Below, in pieces: positions 1 to 7,820 of a stretch of 13,700 bases of DNA. The stretch's first letter is position 1. Each line of letters starts with the position of its first letter. The notes beneath the pieces were generated by a model. The model worked only from the letters and a program-made list of their open reading frames with translations, was not told the origin of the DNA and did not search any database. A program made the translations under genes and the position numbers. The stretch comes from CAVXAE01 sp044225565 (lineage in GTDB: Bacteria > Pseudomonadota > Gammaproteobacteria > Steroidobacterales > Steroidobacteraceae): contig JBGAIL010000132.1 in assembly GCA_044225565.1 (NCBI GenBank), positions 1-13,700 of the forward strand, read 5' to 3'.

Positions 1-861
1 GTCCCGGAGATGCGCGAGCTTGGTGGTGCCCGGGATCACCGCGGTGATGGCCGGGTGCGAGACGTTGTACTTGAGGAGCACCTGCGCCCAGCTGGTGGCA
101 TCGATCTCCGCGGCCCAGTCCGGCAGCGGGCGGTTCGCGACCTTGGGCAGGATGCTGCCGCGACGCCCGCCGAGCGGCACGTTCCCGAGCACGGCGATGC
201 CCTTGTCCTTCGCGGCGGGCAGGATCTGCTCCTCCGAGCCGCGGTTCTCGACGGAGTAGTCCACCTGGATGAAGTCCAGCGGCAGCTTGCGGATGGCCTC
301 GAGCATCTGCGGGTATTGATCGTCGGTGGAGGTGGAAACGCCGATGTAGCGCACCTTGCCGGCCTGCTTCCACTCGCGCAGCCGCGGGAAGAGCGCGTCC
401 AGCTCGTGGAAGTTGTGGATCTGCATGAGGTCGATGCGGTCCGTGCGCAGGCGGCGCAGGGCCTCATCGAGCTCGCCGTCGCCGGCCCGCACTCCTTCGC
501 GGATCGGCGTCTTGGTGGCGAGGAAATACCGGTCGCGATTGCCGAGCTCGGCGAGCAGGCGCCCGATGACGACCTCGGACTCGCCGTAGGCGCGCGCGGT
601 GTCGATGACCTTGCCGCCGAGGAGCGCCATGTCCTTCAGGACTTCGCGGCGGGCCGCGATCTCCCCATCCTCGGTGACTCCATAGGCATTGGTGCCGAGG
701 CCGATGACGGGGAGCCTCTCGCCGGTCGAGGGAATGGCCTTGGTGATGGGCGGAAGCTCGTCGCTGCCTGTTCCCGCTGCGGCTACGGCAACGGTGTTGC
801 GGGTCAGGAGGCCCGCGGTGGCGGCCAGGGCGGACTGCAGAACGATGCGGCGGCTGGGCAT
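1..861 (-). CDS. Tat-exported aldo/keto reductase, C-terminus cut by window edge
   Basis: NAD(P)H-dependent oxidoreductase of the aldo/keto reductase superfamily; the substrate is not readable. The frame is open from the ATG at 861 to the left edge (287 residues), so only the last tens of residues are missing. The N-terminus MPSRRIVLQSALAATAGLL is a twin-arginine-type signal (S-R-R-x-V-L), implying periplasmic location. The AKR tetrad is present: D87 in VIDTARAYG, Y92, K117 in LATKT and H149 in LMQIHN. Later barrel strands include YIGVS, the FIQVDYS strand and AVIPGTTK near the edge, the last matching the usual cofactor-binding end of the barrel. A GGGAG ribosome site lies 7 nt before the ATG (869-873). 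The gene diverges from the ArsR-type regulator, and the shared 132-bp gap holds a large palindrome, so control by that regulator is plausible. Family call is firm; export is inferred from the motif. Confidence 0.9.
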   Translation of the reverse strand, partial: MPSRRIVLQSALAATAGLLTRNTVAVAAAGTGSDELPPITKAIPSTGERLPVIGLGTNAYGVTEDGEIAARREVLKDMALLGGKVIDTARAYGESEVVIGRLLAELGNRDRYFLATKTPIREGVRAGDGELDEALRRLRTDRIDLMQIHNFHELDALFPRLREWKQAGKVRYIGVSTSTDDQYPQMLEAIRKLPLDFIQVDYSVENRGSEEQILPAAKDKGIAVLGNVPLGGRRGSILPKVANRPLPDWAAEIDATSWAQVLLKYNVSHPAITAVIPGTTKLAHLRD

Positions 862-956
862 GGCAGGACTCCCGGTTTGACGCGACGGGGGGAGCTTGGT
901 GCGCCGGCGGCAGGGATGCAAGTGCCCCCCTTGCGCGGCCGCGCGCGGCGCGCTAG

Positions 957-988
957 TTTACCGAGTGGTTAATTAACCAGTCGGTAAA
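957..988. promoter_or_regulatory. 32-bp palindromic operator between the AKR and ArsR-type genes
   Basis: Arms TTTACCGA and TCGGTAAA flank a perfect 14-bp core palindrome TGGTTAATTAACCA. Only one base pair (965/980, G opposite G) breaks the symmetry across all 32 bp. Each half also contains an ACC-N4-GGT element, so it can be read as two overlapping smaller sites. It lies 5 bp before the regulator's ATG and about 95 bp before the aldo/keto reductase ATG, and it is AT-rich inside very GC-rich DNA. Its size and position fit an operator for the adjacent ArsR-type protein acting on both divergent genes. ACC/GGT arms are also typical of TetR-family sites, so the binding protein is uncertain. Confidence 0.75.
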
Positions 989-993
989 TCAGT

Positions 994-1323
994 ATGCCTG
1001 CCGACCGACTCGACGGCGTATTCGCCGCCCTCGCCGATCCCACCCGGCGCACCATCCTTGCGCGCCTGCTCTCGGGGGAGCTGGCCGTCACCGAGCTCGC
1101 CCGCCCCTTCGACATCAGCCTGCCGGCGGTGACGAAGCACCTGAAAGTCCTGGAGAGCGCGGGGCTGATCACGCGCGGGCGCGCCGCGCAATGGCGGCCT
1201 TGCCGGCTGGAATCCGCGCCGCTCGAGGAGGCGGCGCGCTGGTTGGAGAGCTATCGCAACGGGAGGCGCTGGCGGGCTCCTGCCCGTTCAGGAATCAAAC
1301 GAGGGGCGTCGCCCCGCCGATAA
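994..1323 (+). CDS. ArsR-family winged-helix regulator with aberrant C-terminus
   Basis: Small DNA-binding repressor of the metal-independent ArsR/HTH_20 group, the type often paired with an SRPBCC/AHSA1 gene. Residues 7-60 hold the conserved pattern: FAALADPTRRTILARL, the helix-turn-helix at about 31-52 (VTELARPFDISLPAVTKHLKVL), then the wing with GRAAQWRPCRLE. Relatives normally continue after LESYR with a helix of the type FW...F..L..YL. Here the match stops at residue 88 and is replaced by 21 basic, unrelated residues. No other frame restores the missing helix, so this looks like a 3' deletion rather than one indel. No SRPBCC partner follows; the next gene converges 12 bp away. There is no ribosome site before the ATG, and the operator ends 5 bp upstream, so the mRNA may be leaderless. 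Confidence 0.8.
   Translation: MPADRLDGVFAALADPTRRTILARLLSGELAVTELARPFDISLPAVTKHLKVLESAGLITRGRAAQWRPCRLESAPLEEAARWLESYRNGRRWRAPARSGIKRGASPRR
1273..1286. terminator. Short GC hairpin near the ArsR/amidohydrolase convergence
   Basis: CGGGC-TCCT-GCCCG forms a 5-bp perfect stem with a 4-nt loop inside the non-conserved tail of the ArsR ORF. On the minus strand it is 50-63 nt past the amidohydrolase stop, a reasonable place for a terminator, but no T run follows on either strand. It may be former intergenic sequence now read as the ArsR tail. Confidence 0.25.
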
Positions 1324-1335
1324 CTCCCAGGAAGC

Positions 1336-2805
1336 TCAGGCGGCCGCCGATCCCTTCAGTTTGTGCAGGCCTCGCGCATTCTCCGCGAGGATCCCCCGGG
1401 CATATCGCAAAGCATCGTCCGTGCCCAGCATCCCCTCCTCCACCAGCGTGCCGAGCGCCGAGCCGACGTAGCGCTTCGCCCACTTCGCACCGAGATAGAA
1501 GAACTCCGGCAGGTGATAGGCGTCGCTGCCGTACATCACCTTGCTGAGCGGCGCGACTTCGAAGGTCTCGAGCAGGCGCTGGTGCAGGCCGCGGTTGGCG
1601 AACGGAGCCATCACCGACATGTCGTACCAGACGTTCGGGAAGATGTGCGCCATGTAGGCCGCCTCCATGTGATGCGGATAGCCGGCATGGAGCAGCACGA
1701 TCTGCACCGGCTTCTGCGGCAGCTCCACCGGATAGCGCGCCACGTTCTCGAGCTTGTAGGGATAGTGCGTGCTGATCATGTCCTGCCCCTCGCCGTTGCC
1801 GGCGTGGATGTGCAGGGGCACATCGAGCTCGTAGGCGAGCCCGCAGGTTTCCCAGAGGATGGCATCGTGCAGCGTCTTGGCGAAAGCGGGTCGCCAGGTG
1901 CGCCCTTCGAGCCGCCTGCGGTCCGTGGGTGAAAGCTTCCTGAACTGGTTCCAGGCGCGCTCGCCCTCTTCGAGCGAGGTGGGCTGCACGTCAGCGCCAC
2001 TGATCTTGACGATGGGCGACTTGAAAGCCACCGCACCCTGCTCCCGCGCGCGCCGGGTAAGGTCGGCGCGGTAGCGGGCGATGAGATCGGAGAACGGGAT
2101 ATCCTCGTCCATCAGGTCGTAGGCACCCGCCGTGGCGACGTCGTGCACTTTCATCCGCAGGTTGCGCTTGAAGTCGGCATCCTCGGGCTCCGGCATCGTC
2201 CAGGCGCCGAGCCCGCCCTGCACCAGGGCGCCTTCCAGGCGCACCGAGGCGAACAGGTCGTTCACGTACCGCCAGTAGTTGCCTTTCGTGTACTCGTTGC
2301 GCGCGCCGATCACCTGCGCGAGCGTCGGCTTGCAGCGCAAGAAAGCAGCCATCTCGCGGATCAGGCACTCGACGAACATCGTGCTGCGCATCTGCGAGAC
2401 GACGGCGTCGAACTGCCTGCGGATGCCGTACTTGCGATCGAGCTCGCGGCGGCCGGCTTCGTCCGCCAGCCGCCACTTTTCGTACATCGTGAGCTCTTCG
2501 CCCGGCGCCCCGGGGAAGTAGGCGTCCAGCATCCACGCGCTCAGCGCCAGCGTTTCGAGGAAAATCTCCTCCGTGACGGGAGCGAGCGCCGGAAAGGCGT
2601 GCGAGTGCACGTCCAGCACGGGCAGCGCTTCGATGGCATCGGCGAGATCCCCGGCGGCACCCGGGATCTTCTGCGTGCCGACGCCTGGTGCAGCGCCACC
2701 GAGGGTTCCGGATGCGCCAGCTACGCCTGCCGCCCCCGCCACACCACTGGCGCCCGCCATGCCGAGCAGCCTCACGATTCCACGCCTGCTCAGCATCCCG
2801 CGCAT
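1336..2805 (-). CDS. Exported amidohydrolase (Amidohydrolase_2 family)
   Basis: Metal-dependent hydrolase, 489 aa; the substrate is unknown. The metal site is visible: H67-x-H69 in VLDVHSHAF, HIHAGNGEG at about 332-340, LLHAGYPHH at about 372-379 and an acidic ligand in YGSDAYH (D428). This is the order expected for a TIM-barrel amidohydrolase of the PF04909 type. The N-terminus has SRRGIVRLLGM followed by a Gly/Ala/Val/Ser low-complexity run (residues 15-43), fitting a Tat or Sec leader and a periplasmic enzyme. The frame stays open far upstream into the receptor gene, but the ATG at 2805 is preferred: it begins 17 bp after the receptor stop with GGGAA nearby, and family similarity starts after it. 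An ATG at 2796 is the alternative. Being immediately behind the receptor, it is almost certainly co-transcribed and so part of the sigma-controlled response. Confidence 0.88.
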   Translation of the reverse strand: MRGMLSRRGIVRLLGMAGASGVAGAAGVAGASGTLGGAAPGVGTQKIPGAAGDLADAIEALPVLDVHSHAFPALAPVTEEIFLETLALSAWMLDAYFPGAPGEELTMYEKWRLADEAGRRELDRKYGIRRQFDAVVSQMRSTMFVECLIREMAAFLRCKPTLAQVIGARNEYTKGNYWRYVNDLFASVRLEGALVQGGLGAWTMPEPEDADFKRNLRMKVHDVATAGAYDLMDEDIPFSDLIARYRADLTRRAREQGAVAFKSPIVKISGADVQPTSLEEGERAWNQFRKLSPTDRRRLEGRTWRPAFAKTLHDAILWETCGLAYELDVPLHIHAGNGEGQDMISTHYPYKLENVARYPVELPQKPVQIVLLHAGYPHHMEAAYMAHIFPNVWYDMSVMAPFANRGLHQRLLETFEVAPLSKVMYGSDAYHLPEFFYLGAKWAKRYVGSALGTLVEEGMLGTDDALRYARGILAENARGLHKLKGSAAA

Positions 2806-2822
2806 CCGATGTTCCCGCTTCT

Positions 2823-5800
2823 TCAGAACTTGACGTTCACGCTCGCGTGGATGTAGCGCCCCAGCATGTCGTAATAGCCGTCCACCGTATTGAAGTAGTT
2901 GGTGGAGAGGTTCAGGCTGACGAGCGGCGGCTCCTTGTCGAAGACGTTGTTGACGCCGGTGACCACGCTCACCTTCTCGCCGATGCGGAACGTGCCGATC
3001 AGGTCGAAATAGCTCTGCGCCTTGATGCCGTTGTCGATGCCGGTGTCCACGTCCGGATTGTCGACCTTGCTGAAGTAGCGCCAGGCCACCGCCGCGGTCC
3101 AGAAGCTGTTCGAGACGTAGCTCGTCTCGAAGCTGTGGCGCCACTTCGGGGTCGGGAAATCGCAATCACTGCTGTAGAGGCCTTCGCAGCTGTACTGCGA
3201 GCCGGCCACGCCCTTCACGTTCTCGTAGAACTTCTTGAGGAAGCGGCTGCCGTTCAGGTCGAACTTCAGCGTGCCCGTGTGGAAGGGCATGCGGTAGTCG
3301 ACGTTCAGGTCCACGCCGCGGAAGTGCCACTTGCCGAGGTTGGCGTTGGTGGATTCGATGTAGCCGCCGAGCCCGCTCGGCAGATCGAGCCAGAGGTTGC
3401 CGTCCGCCGCGCGGTGGATCAGGCTGCAGAGTGAAGCCTCCCCGGTGAGCGCGCACTGGCTCAGGGCGGTCTGCGGGTCGACGATGCCGATGACGTCGTC
3501 GATCTTGATGTCCCAGTAGTCGACCGCGACATTCATGCCGTTCACGGGCGAGACGACGAATCCCAGCGTCTTGGTGTCCGCCGTCTCGGGCTGCAGGTCG
3601 AGGTTGCCGCCGACCAGGTTGTTGAACTGGCCGACCGGGTCGGCGCTCACGAGCCCATAACGATCGGCCGTGACGCCGGTGCGTGCGCATTGCTCCGCGG
3701 TGAAGACCGGGGTCGCGCCCGCGCACGGGTCCGACCCGTTCCAGAGACTCGCCGCCTGGGGCACGAAGAGCTCGATCACGTTCGGCGCACGCACCGCACG
3801 GTTGAAGCTCGCACGGATCTTCAGCCGATCGATGGGCCGGTAGTTGAGACCGACCTTCCAGGTGTCGTGCTCGCCGGAAACGTCATAGGTCGAGTGGCGG
3901 AAGCCGAGCTCGGCCGAGAGGTCGCGCACGAAGGGTTTTTCCTCGACCAGCGGCACGGCCGCCTCGGCGAAGAGCTCCTTCACGTCGTAGCTGCCCCGGA
4001 CGTTGGCCAGCTGCGTGCGCCCGAGGATCTCACCATGGATCTCCACGTCGTCGAAGCGGGTCTCGGCGGTCTCCTTGCGATACTCGGCGCCGAGCACGAG
4101 CGCAGGACTGTTCACCGCAGTCGGGAGCGTGAAGGGCAGGTCACCCGACACGTAGCCGTTGATGACGTATTCGCTGGAATCACCGTTGGTGGTGTGCTCG
4201 GCGGCGACGTAATCGAGCGCCGCCTGGGTGATGCCGCCAGGCGTGAACACGAGATAGGGCACGCAGTCCCCGCCGGACACGCAGACGATGTTGCCGTCTC
4301 CATCCAACGTGACGTTGAGCGCATTCAGCATGCGGGGGCGACTGAAGGCGTTCGCGCCGCGCTCCGAGCTGGTCGTGTTGCCGTAGAGGAAGGAGACGTC
4401 GTAGCGCCAGCTGCCGCTCAACGCTCCTTCGAGGCCGACTACGCTGCGGTAGGAGTCGTAGCGCTTGTCCCAGAAGCGCGCGTCGCCTTCGACGTTGCGC
4501 TTGTAGATGCCGACGTTGAAGGTGTCGTTCGGGCCGAGGTTCAGGCCGCCGGGACCGCAGATGGTCTCCTGCTGCGAAGCGCTCAGCAGCGGGCTCGAGC
4601 AGCTGATGTCCGCAGGCAGGCCGAACGTGCCGCTCTCGTCGTAGTAGTTGCGCGTCCTGGCGCGCATCGCATTGAACTCGAAATAGAACTTGGCGTGCTC
4701 GTTGAGATCGTAGTTGGCGAACGCGCCGGCGCGCAGCCGCTTCGCCGGGTGGCGCATGGAGAGCAACGGCCCCCAGTTGCTCAGGTTGCCGTCCCAGGGA
4801 GTGATCGAGCCGTCGTTCTGCAGCGTGGCGTCGAGCTCGAGCCCGGGGAAGTAGAAGTTCGGCCGGCCCGCCGTGAAGGAGCCGCTGCAATGGCCGGTAT
4901 CGTCGAGGGCGCAGGCGGTGTAGTCCCGATCCTTCATGCGCAGCAGCTTGCTCTCGTCGAAGCCGAGGTAGGCGGTGATGTGGCCGCGGTCGTCCGCGCC
5001 GAATTTCCCGCCCATCATCATGTCGATGGAGTATTGCGGGCCATCGATGCTGTTACCCTTCGCATAGGGCTCGCCGCGCGCCGCCACCTGGTCGCCGACG
5101 AAATGGTTGTTGTTGTCGTGCTGGAACACGGAGCCGCCGACGTTGACCTCGAAGCCCTCGTAGTCCTTGTCCATGATGAAATTGACCACGCCCGCCACCG
5201 CGTCCGCGCCGTACACGGAAGAGGCGCCGCCCGTGAGGATCTCGACGTTCTTCACGAGCCCCGGAGGGATGAGGCTCGGGTCCGCCGCGTTGGCGTCAGC
5301 ATAGTCGCCATAGCCGCCGGGCTGGAGGCGGCGGCCGTTCACCAGCACGAGAGTGCGCACGGGACCGAGGCCGCGCAGGTTGATGTAAGAGCGGCCGGAC
5401 TCGCTCTGCTCGGTCTGCAGCTGCGGAACGTGCATCAGCATCTCTTCGATGCGGATGTAGCCGCGCTCTTCGATCTCCGCGCCGGTGACGACGCTCACCG
5501 GGCTCACGGCCTCGATGTCGCGGCGCACGATGCGCGTGCCGGTGACCACCACCTCGCTCAGGCTTTCCTGCCCGCCCGTCGCAGCGGACGCGGGTTCGGT
5601 GACGGACTGAGCGACCGACTCATCGGAAGCCGTGCGCGACTCGGGCCGGGCAGCTGCGGTGTCGGCCTGGGCGAGGCGGAACGAAGCCCGGCGCAGGCTG
5701 CCGCGCGCGTGCACCGGATCGGCCTGCATGCTCGGGAGCTGCGCCAGATCCTGCGGTCGCAGAACGATCACGGCACGCTCGTTCAGCGTGCGATACGTGA

Positions 5801-6104
5801 GTCCGTGCGGCTCGAGCAGCGTGCGCAGCGCGCGATCGGCAGAGTATTTCCCGCTCAGAGGGCCGACGAGCGTATCGCCCTTCACCGCATCGCTGAAACG
5901 GCCTACCTGCAGGCCCGTCTGCTGGGCGAGTTCCTTGAGCGCGCTGTCGAGCGACTGGCGCGCGATGCTGAGGTCGTAGCTGCGCACCTCGGCATGCGTG
6001 TCGATGGTGGCGGATGCATCGGCAGCGTGCGACGGAGTGAGCGCCGTGGTGCTGCCGAAGAGTGCAAGAGCGATTGCTGCCTGGATGCTGCCGAGTCTGC
6101 GCAT
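2823..6104 (-). CDS. TonB-dependent outer-membrane receptor with STN signalling domain
   Basis: Active importer and transducer of the FecA type, 1093 aa. Signal peptide 1-28 ending SHA-ADA; STN (secretin/TonB N-terminal) domain about 43-116, with SLDSALKELAQQTGLQV and the final VIVLRP strand; an Ala/Ser-rich linker about 117-181; TonB-box-like SEVVVTG about 183-189; plug about 195-312 with NLRGLGPVRTLVLVNGRR and GASSVYGADAVAGVVNFI; then a large 22-strand-type barrel ending in the aromatic NVKF. The barrel has 12 cysteines as six close pairs, probably disulfides in outer loops. A GGGGAG ribosome site lies 10 nt before the ATG. The STN domain contacts FecR and relays ligand binding. The gene heads the operon with the amidohydrolase and has its own copy of the sigma-type promoter. 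The ligand is unknown; no siderophore genes are nearby. Confidence 0.95.
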   Translation of the reverse strand: MRRLGSIQAAIALALFGSTTALTPSHAADASATIDTHAEVRSYDLSIARQSLDSALKELAQQTGLQVGRFSDAVKGDTLVGPLSGKYSADRALRTLLEPHGLTYRTLNERAVIVLRPQDLAQLPSMQADPVHARGSLRRASFRLAQADTAAARPESRTASDESVAQSVTEPASAATGGQESLSEVVVTGTRIVRRDIEAVSPVSVVTGAEIEERGYIRIEEMLMHVPQLQTEQSESGRSYINLRGLGPVRTLVLVNGRRLQPGGYGDYADANAADPSLIPPGLVKNVEILTGGASSVYGADAVAGVVNFIMDKDYEGFEVNVGGSVFQHDNNNHFVGDQVAARGEPYAKGNSIDGPQYSIDMMMGGKFGADDRGHITAYLGFDESKLLRMKDRDYTACALDDTGHCSGSFTAGRPNFYFPGLELDATLQNDGSITPWDGNLSNWGPLLSMRHPAKRLRAGAFANYDLNEHAKFYFEFNAMRARTRNYYDESGTFGLPADISCSSPLLSASQQETICGPGGLNLGPNDTFNVGIYKRNVEGDARFWDKRYDSYRSVVGLEGALSGSWRYDVSFLYGNTTSSERGANAFSRPRMLNALNVTLDGDGNIVCVSGGDCVPYLVFTPGGITQAALDYVAAEHTTNGDSSEYVINGYVSGDLPFTLPTAVNSPALVLGAEYRKETAETRFDDVEIHGEILGRTQLANVRGSYDVKELFAEAAVPLVEEKPFVRDLSAELGFRHSTYDVSGEHDTWKVGLNYRPIDRLKIRASFNRAVRAPNVIELFVPQAASLWNGSDPCAGATPVFTAEQCARTGVTADRYGLVSADPVGQFNNLVGGNLDLQPETADTKTLGFVVSPVNGMNVAVDYWDIKIDDVIGIVDPQTALSQCALTGEASLCSLIHRAADGNLWLDLPSGLGGYIESTNANLGKWHFRGVDLNVDYRMPFHTGTLKFDLNGSRFLKKFYENVKGVAGSQYSCEGLYSSDCDFPTPKWRHSFETSYVSNSFWTAAVAWRYFSKVDNPDVDTGIDNGIKAQSYFDLIGTFRIGEKVSVVTGVNNVFDKEPPLVSLNLSTNYFNTVDGYYDMLGRYIHASVNVKF

Positions 6105-6151
6105 GTCCTGAGGTCTCCCCTGCCCGGATCGTGTCGGTATCGGATCAGCAA

Positions 6152-6183
6152 TAAGACCGGCTCATGCGCGCGATCTCCCCCCT
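6152..6183 (-). promoter_or_regulatory. Candidate ECF-sigma promoter of the receptor-amidohydrolase operon
   Basis: Minus-strand elements AGGGGGGA and CGGTCTTA are separated by 16 bp. The same two blocks with the same spacing occur before the sigma gene at 7821-7852. Similarity continues upstream (TTCGC, GGG) to about 6193, giving 31 identities in 42 ungapped positions. Spacing suits an ECF -35/-10 pair. Transcription starting about 8 nt beyond CGGTCTTA would give a leader of roughly 40 nt that includes the GGGGAG ribosome site. Confidence 0.7.
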
Positions 6184-6206
6184 GCCCGGCGAACTTTTCC
6201 CGCTCC

Positions 6207-7268
6207 TCACTTTTCCGGGGCCGGTACCGAAGAGATGACGATGCTGCGGCCTTCCTCGCGATCGATGCTCACACGGGCGCCCGTGGCGACGAATGCAAGG
6301 AACGTCTCGGGATCCGAGGCCCTGAACACGCCGCTGACCGGGCGGCGTGCGAGATCGTCACCCTCGACGCGCAGCTGCACGTGATTGTATCGGTTGAACT
6401 CCGCCGCGACCTCGCTCAGCGGCGTGGAGTCGAACACGAGCCGCCCTTCGGCCCAGGCGAGCGCGCGATCCGCATCCACTTCCGCAACGACGCGCACGGA
6501 GCCTGACCTGGGCACCGTCACCTGCTTTCCCGCGGTCAGCAACAGTGACCGTGAGTCTTCCGCTGCGACAGCAGGCGCATCCTGAGCCACGCGTAGCGCC
6601 GGCGTCACGGCGACCCTGCCCTCCGATACCGTGACCACTACGCTGCCTTCACGACGCTCGACGCCGAACGCGGTACCGATGGCCTGCACCATCGTGTTGT
6701 CCGCCCGCACCAGGAACGGTCGCAGCGAATCCTTGGCGACGTGGAACAGCGCCCGACCACGTGACAAGGTGATGCGCCGCTCGCGCTCACCCAGCTCGAC
6801 GCGGACGACGGATTCCGGCTCGAGCTGCACGACGCTGCCGTCGTTCAGCATCACCTCGCGACGCTCGGCCCGCTGAGTGCGCAACGTCTGGCCGCCCCAG
6901 TCGAAGCTGAGCCAGCCCGCGGCCACCGCAGCGCATGCGACCACTGCCGCGGCAAGCCAGGGACGCTTGCGGTTTCGCGCGACCTGCGGACGCGGCCGAG
7001 CGGCAGCGTCCGCGGGCAGCGGGACGATCTCGGCTTCCTGCGGGCCGGGATCCAGAGCGACTTCGTTCCAGTGAGAAAAGCGTTTGAGTGTGTCGTGCAC
7101 GTGAGCCACGTGCAGGAATTCCGCCACGTGCAGCGGCGACTCGCGAAGCCATTGCGTGAACTGTTCACGGTCCGCAGCCGTGACCTCGTCGGCCGCACGG
7201 GCGCCCAGGCGCGACCACCATTGCGTGGCCTCGTCGGTAGCGCGTTCGCGCCGCTCAGTCGCGTCCAT
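6207..7268 (-). CDS. FecR-family anti-sigma regulator
   Basis: Inner-membrane protein, 353 aa, that holds the partner ECF sigma factor and receives the signal from the receptor's STN domain. The cytoplasmic DUF4880 segment at about 10-55 has EATQWWSRL and FTQWLRESPLHVAEF. One membrane helix lies at about 104-120 (WLAAAVVACAAVAAGWL) after a basic RNRKRP stop-transfer flank. The periplasmic FecR domain is at about 131-225, with VMLNDGSVVQLEPESVV, ALFHVAKD and AIGTAFGV. A C-terminal STN-like DUF4974 domain is at about 275-345, with PLSEVAAEFNRYNHVQL. The ATG at 7268 overlaps the sigma gene by 14 bp, indicating translational coupling. The receptor gene follows after a 102-bp gap that contains its own promoter. 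Length and domain order are normal and the gene is intact. Confidence 0.94.
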   Translation of the reverse strand: MDATERRERATDEATQWWSRLGARAADEVTAADREQFTQWLRESPLHVAEFLHVAHVHDTLKRFSHWNEVALDPGPQEAEIVPLPADAAARPRPQVARNRKRPWLAAAVVACAAVAAGWLSFDWGGQTLRTQRAERREVMLNDGSVVQLEPESVVRVELGERERRITLSRGRALFHVAKDSLRPFLVRADNTMVQAIGTAFGVERREGSVVVTVSEGRVAVTPALRVAQDAPAVAAEDSRSLLLTAGKQVTVPRSGSVRVVAEVDADRALAWAEGRLVFDSTPLSEVAAEFNRYNHVQLRVEGDDLARRPVSGVFRASDPETFLAFVATGARVSIDREEGRSIVISSVPAPEK

Positions 7269-7791
7269 AGTCGAGCGCTCCCGTCGTCGCCACTCTCAGC
7301 TCGCGGCGCAGCTTGCCGTAGCTCTTCTCGAAATCCCTGCGCACGATGCGCAACGACACGCCCAGACGCGGAGCGATCTGCCCGTGCGTCAGGCCTTCCT
7401 CGAAATGCAGTTTCAGGATGGCTCGCTCGCGTGGCGAGAGCATGCCGAGGGCGCGGCGGATCTCACGCTGCACCGATTCGGTGTCGCAAGTCTCCTCGAC
7501 CGCATCTTCGGCCACCAGGTGCTGCAACCAGCGCGGCTCGTGCTCGTACCGGTGGCGTGCACGGATGGCCCATTCCGCAGCGACGTTGGAAGCGATCTTG
7601 AAGAGGTACGCCTGCGGGTGCTGCACCACCTCGGCGCTCTCGTAGCGCAGCAGGCGCAGGAACACCTCCTGGGAGACGTCGTCGAGGTCTGCCACTCGCA
7701 CGGCGCCCTTGCCGACCAGGAACTTGCGCAGCGGCGAGCGCCAGCGGCGGAACCACTCGGCAAGCCTGCTCTGGGCGGGTAGCTCACTCAT
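7255..7791 (-). CDS. ECF sigma factor, FecI type
   Basis: RNA polymerase sigma factor of the iron-starvation/FecI group, 178 aa, probably activated when the receptor senses its ligand. Region 2 at about 14-80 carries DLDDVSQEVFLRLLRY and AYLFKIASNVAAEWAIRARH. Region 4 at about 108-165 has LSPRERAILKLHFEEGLTHGQIAPRLGVS followed by the recognition helix region RIVRRDFEKSYGKL. The ATG at 7791 is chosen because family similarity begins at MSELPAQSRLAEWFRRW and because the candidate promoter at 7821-7852 would start transcription near 7813. The upstream ATG at 7845 sits within that promoter. No clear ribosome site precedes 7791 (the 9 nt before it are CACCTCCCC), which is odd. The stop overlaps the FecR start. 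The gene is probably autoregulated through its own promoter. Confidence 0.92.
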   Translation of the reverse strand: MSELPAQSRLAEWFRRWRSPLRKFLVGKGAVRVADLDDVSQEVFLRLLRYESAEVVQHPQAYLFKIASNVAAEWAIRARHRYEHEPRWLQHLVAEDAVEETCDTESVQREIRRALGMLSPRERAILKLHFEEGLTHGQIAPRLGVSLRIVRRDFEKSYGKLRRELRVATTGALDYGRD

Positions 7792-7820
7792 GGGGAGGTG
7801 GCGTAGTGTGACGTAACTCC

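Noticed and set aside
10..972. 320-codon plus-strand frame opposite the aldo/keto reductase
   Set aside because: Antisense shadow: the opposite strand encodes a signal peptide and the complete AKR catalytic residues.
2806..3165. Upstream extension of the amidohydrolase frame into the receptor gene (609-aa version)
   Set aside because: The extra 120 residues are Arg/Gln/His-rich shadow of the receptor coding sequence; the leader-like SRRGIVRLL and family similarity begin after 2805.
3690..6506. 938-codon open frame on the plus strand opposite the receptor and FecR genes
   Set aside because: It is antisense to two confidently identified genes, has His/Arg/Ala/Val-rich composition typical of a GC-rich mirror frame, and shows no recognisable domain.
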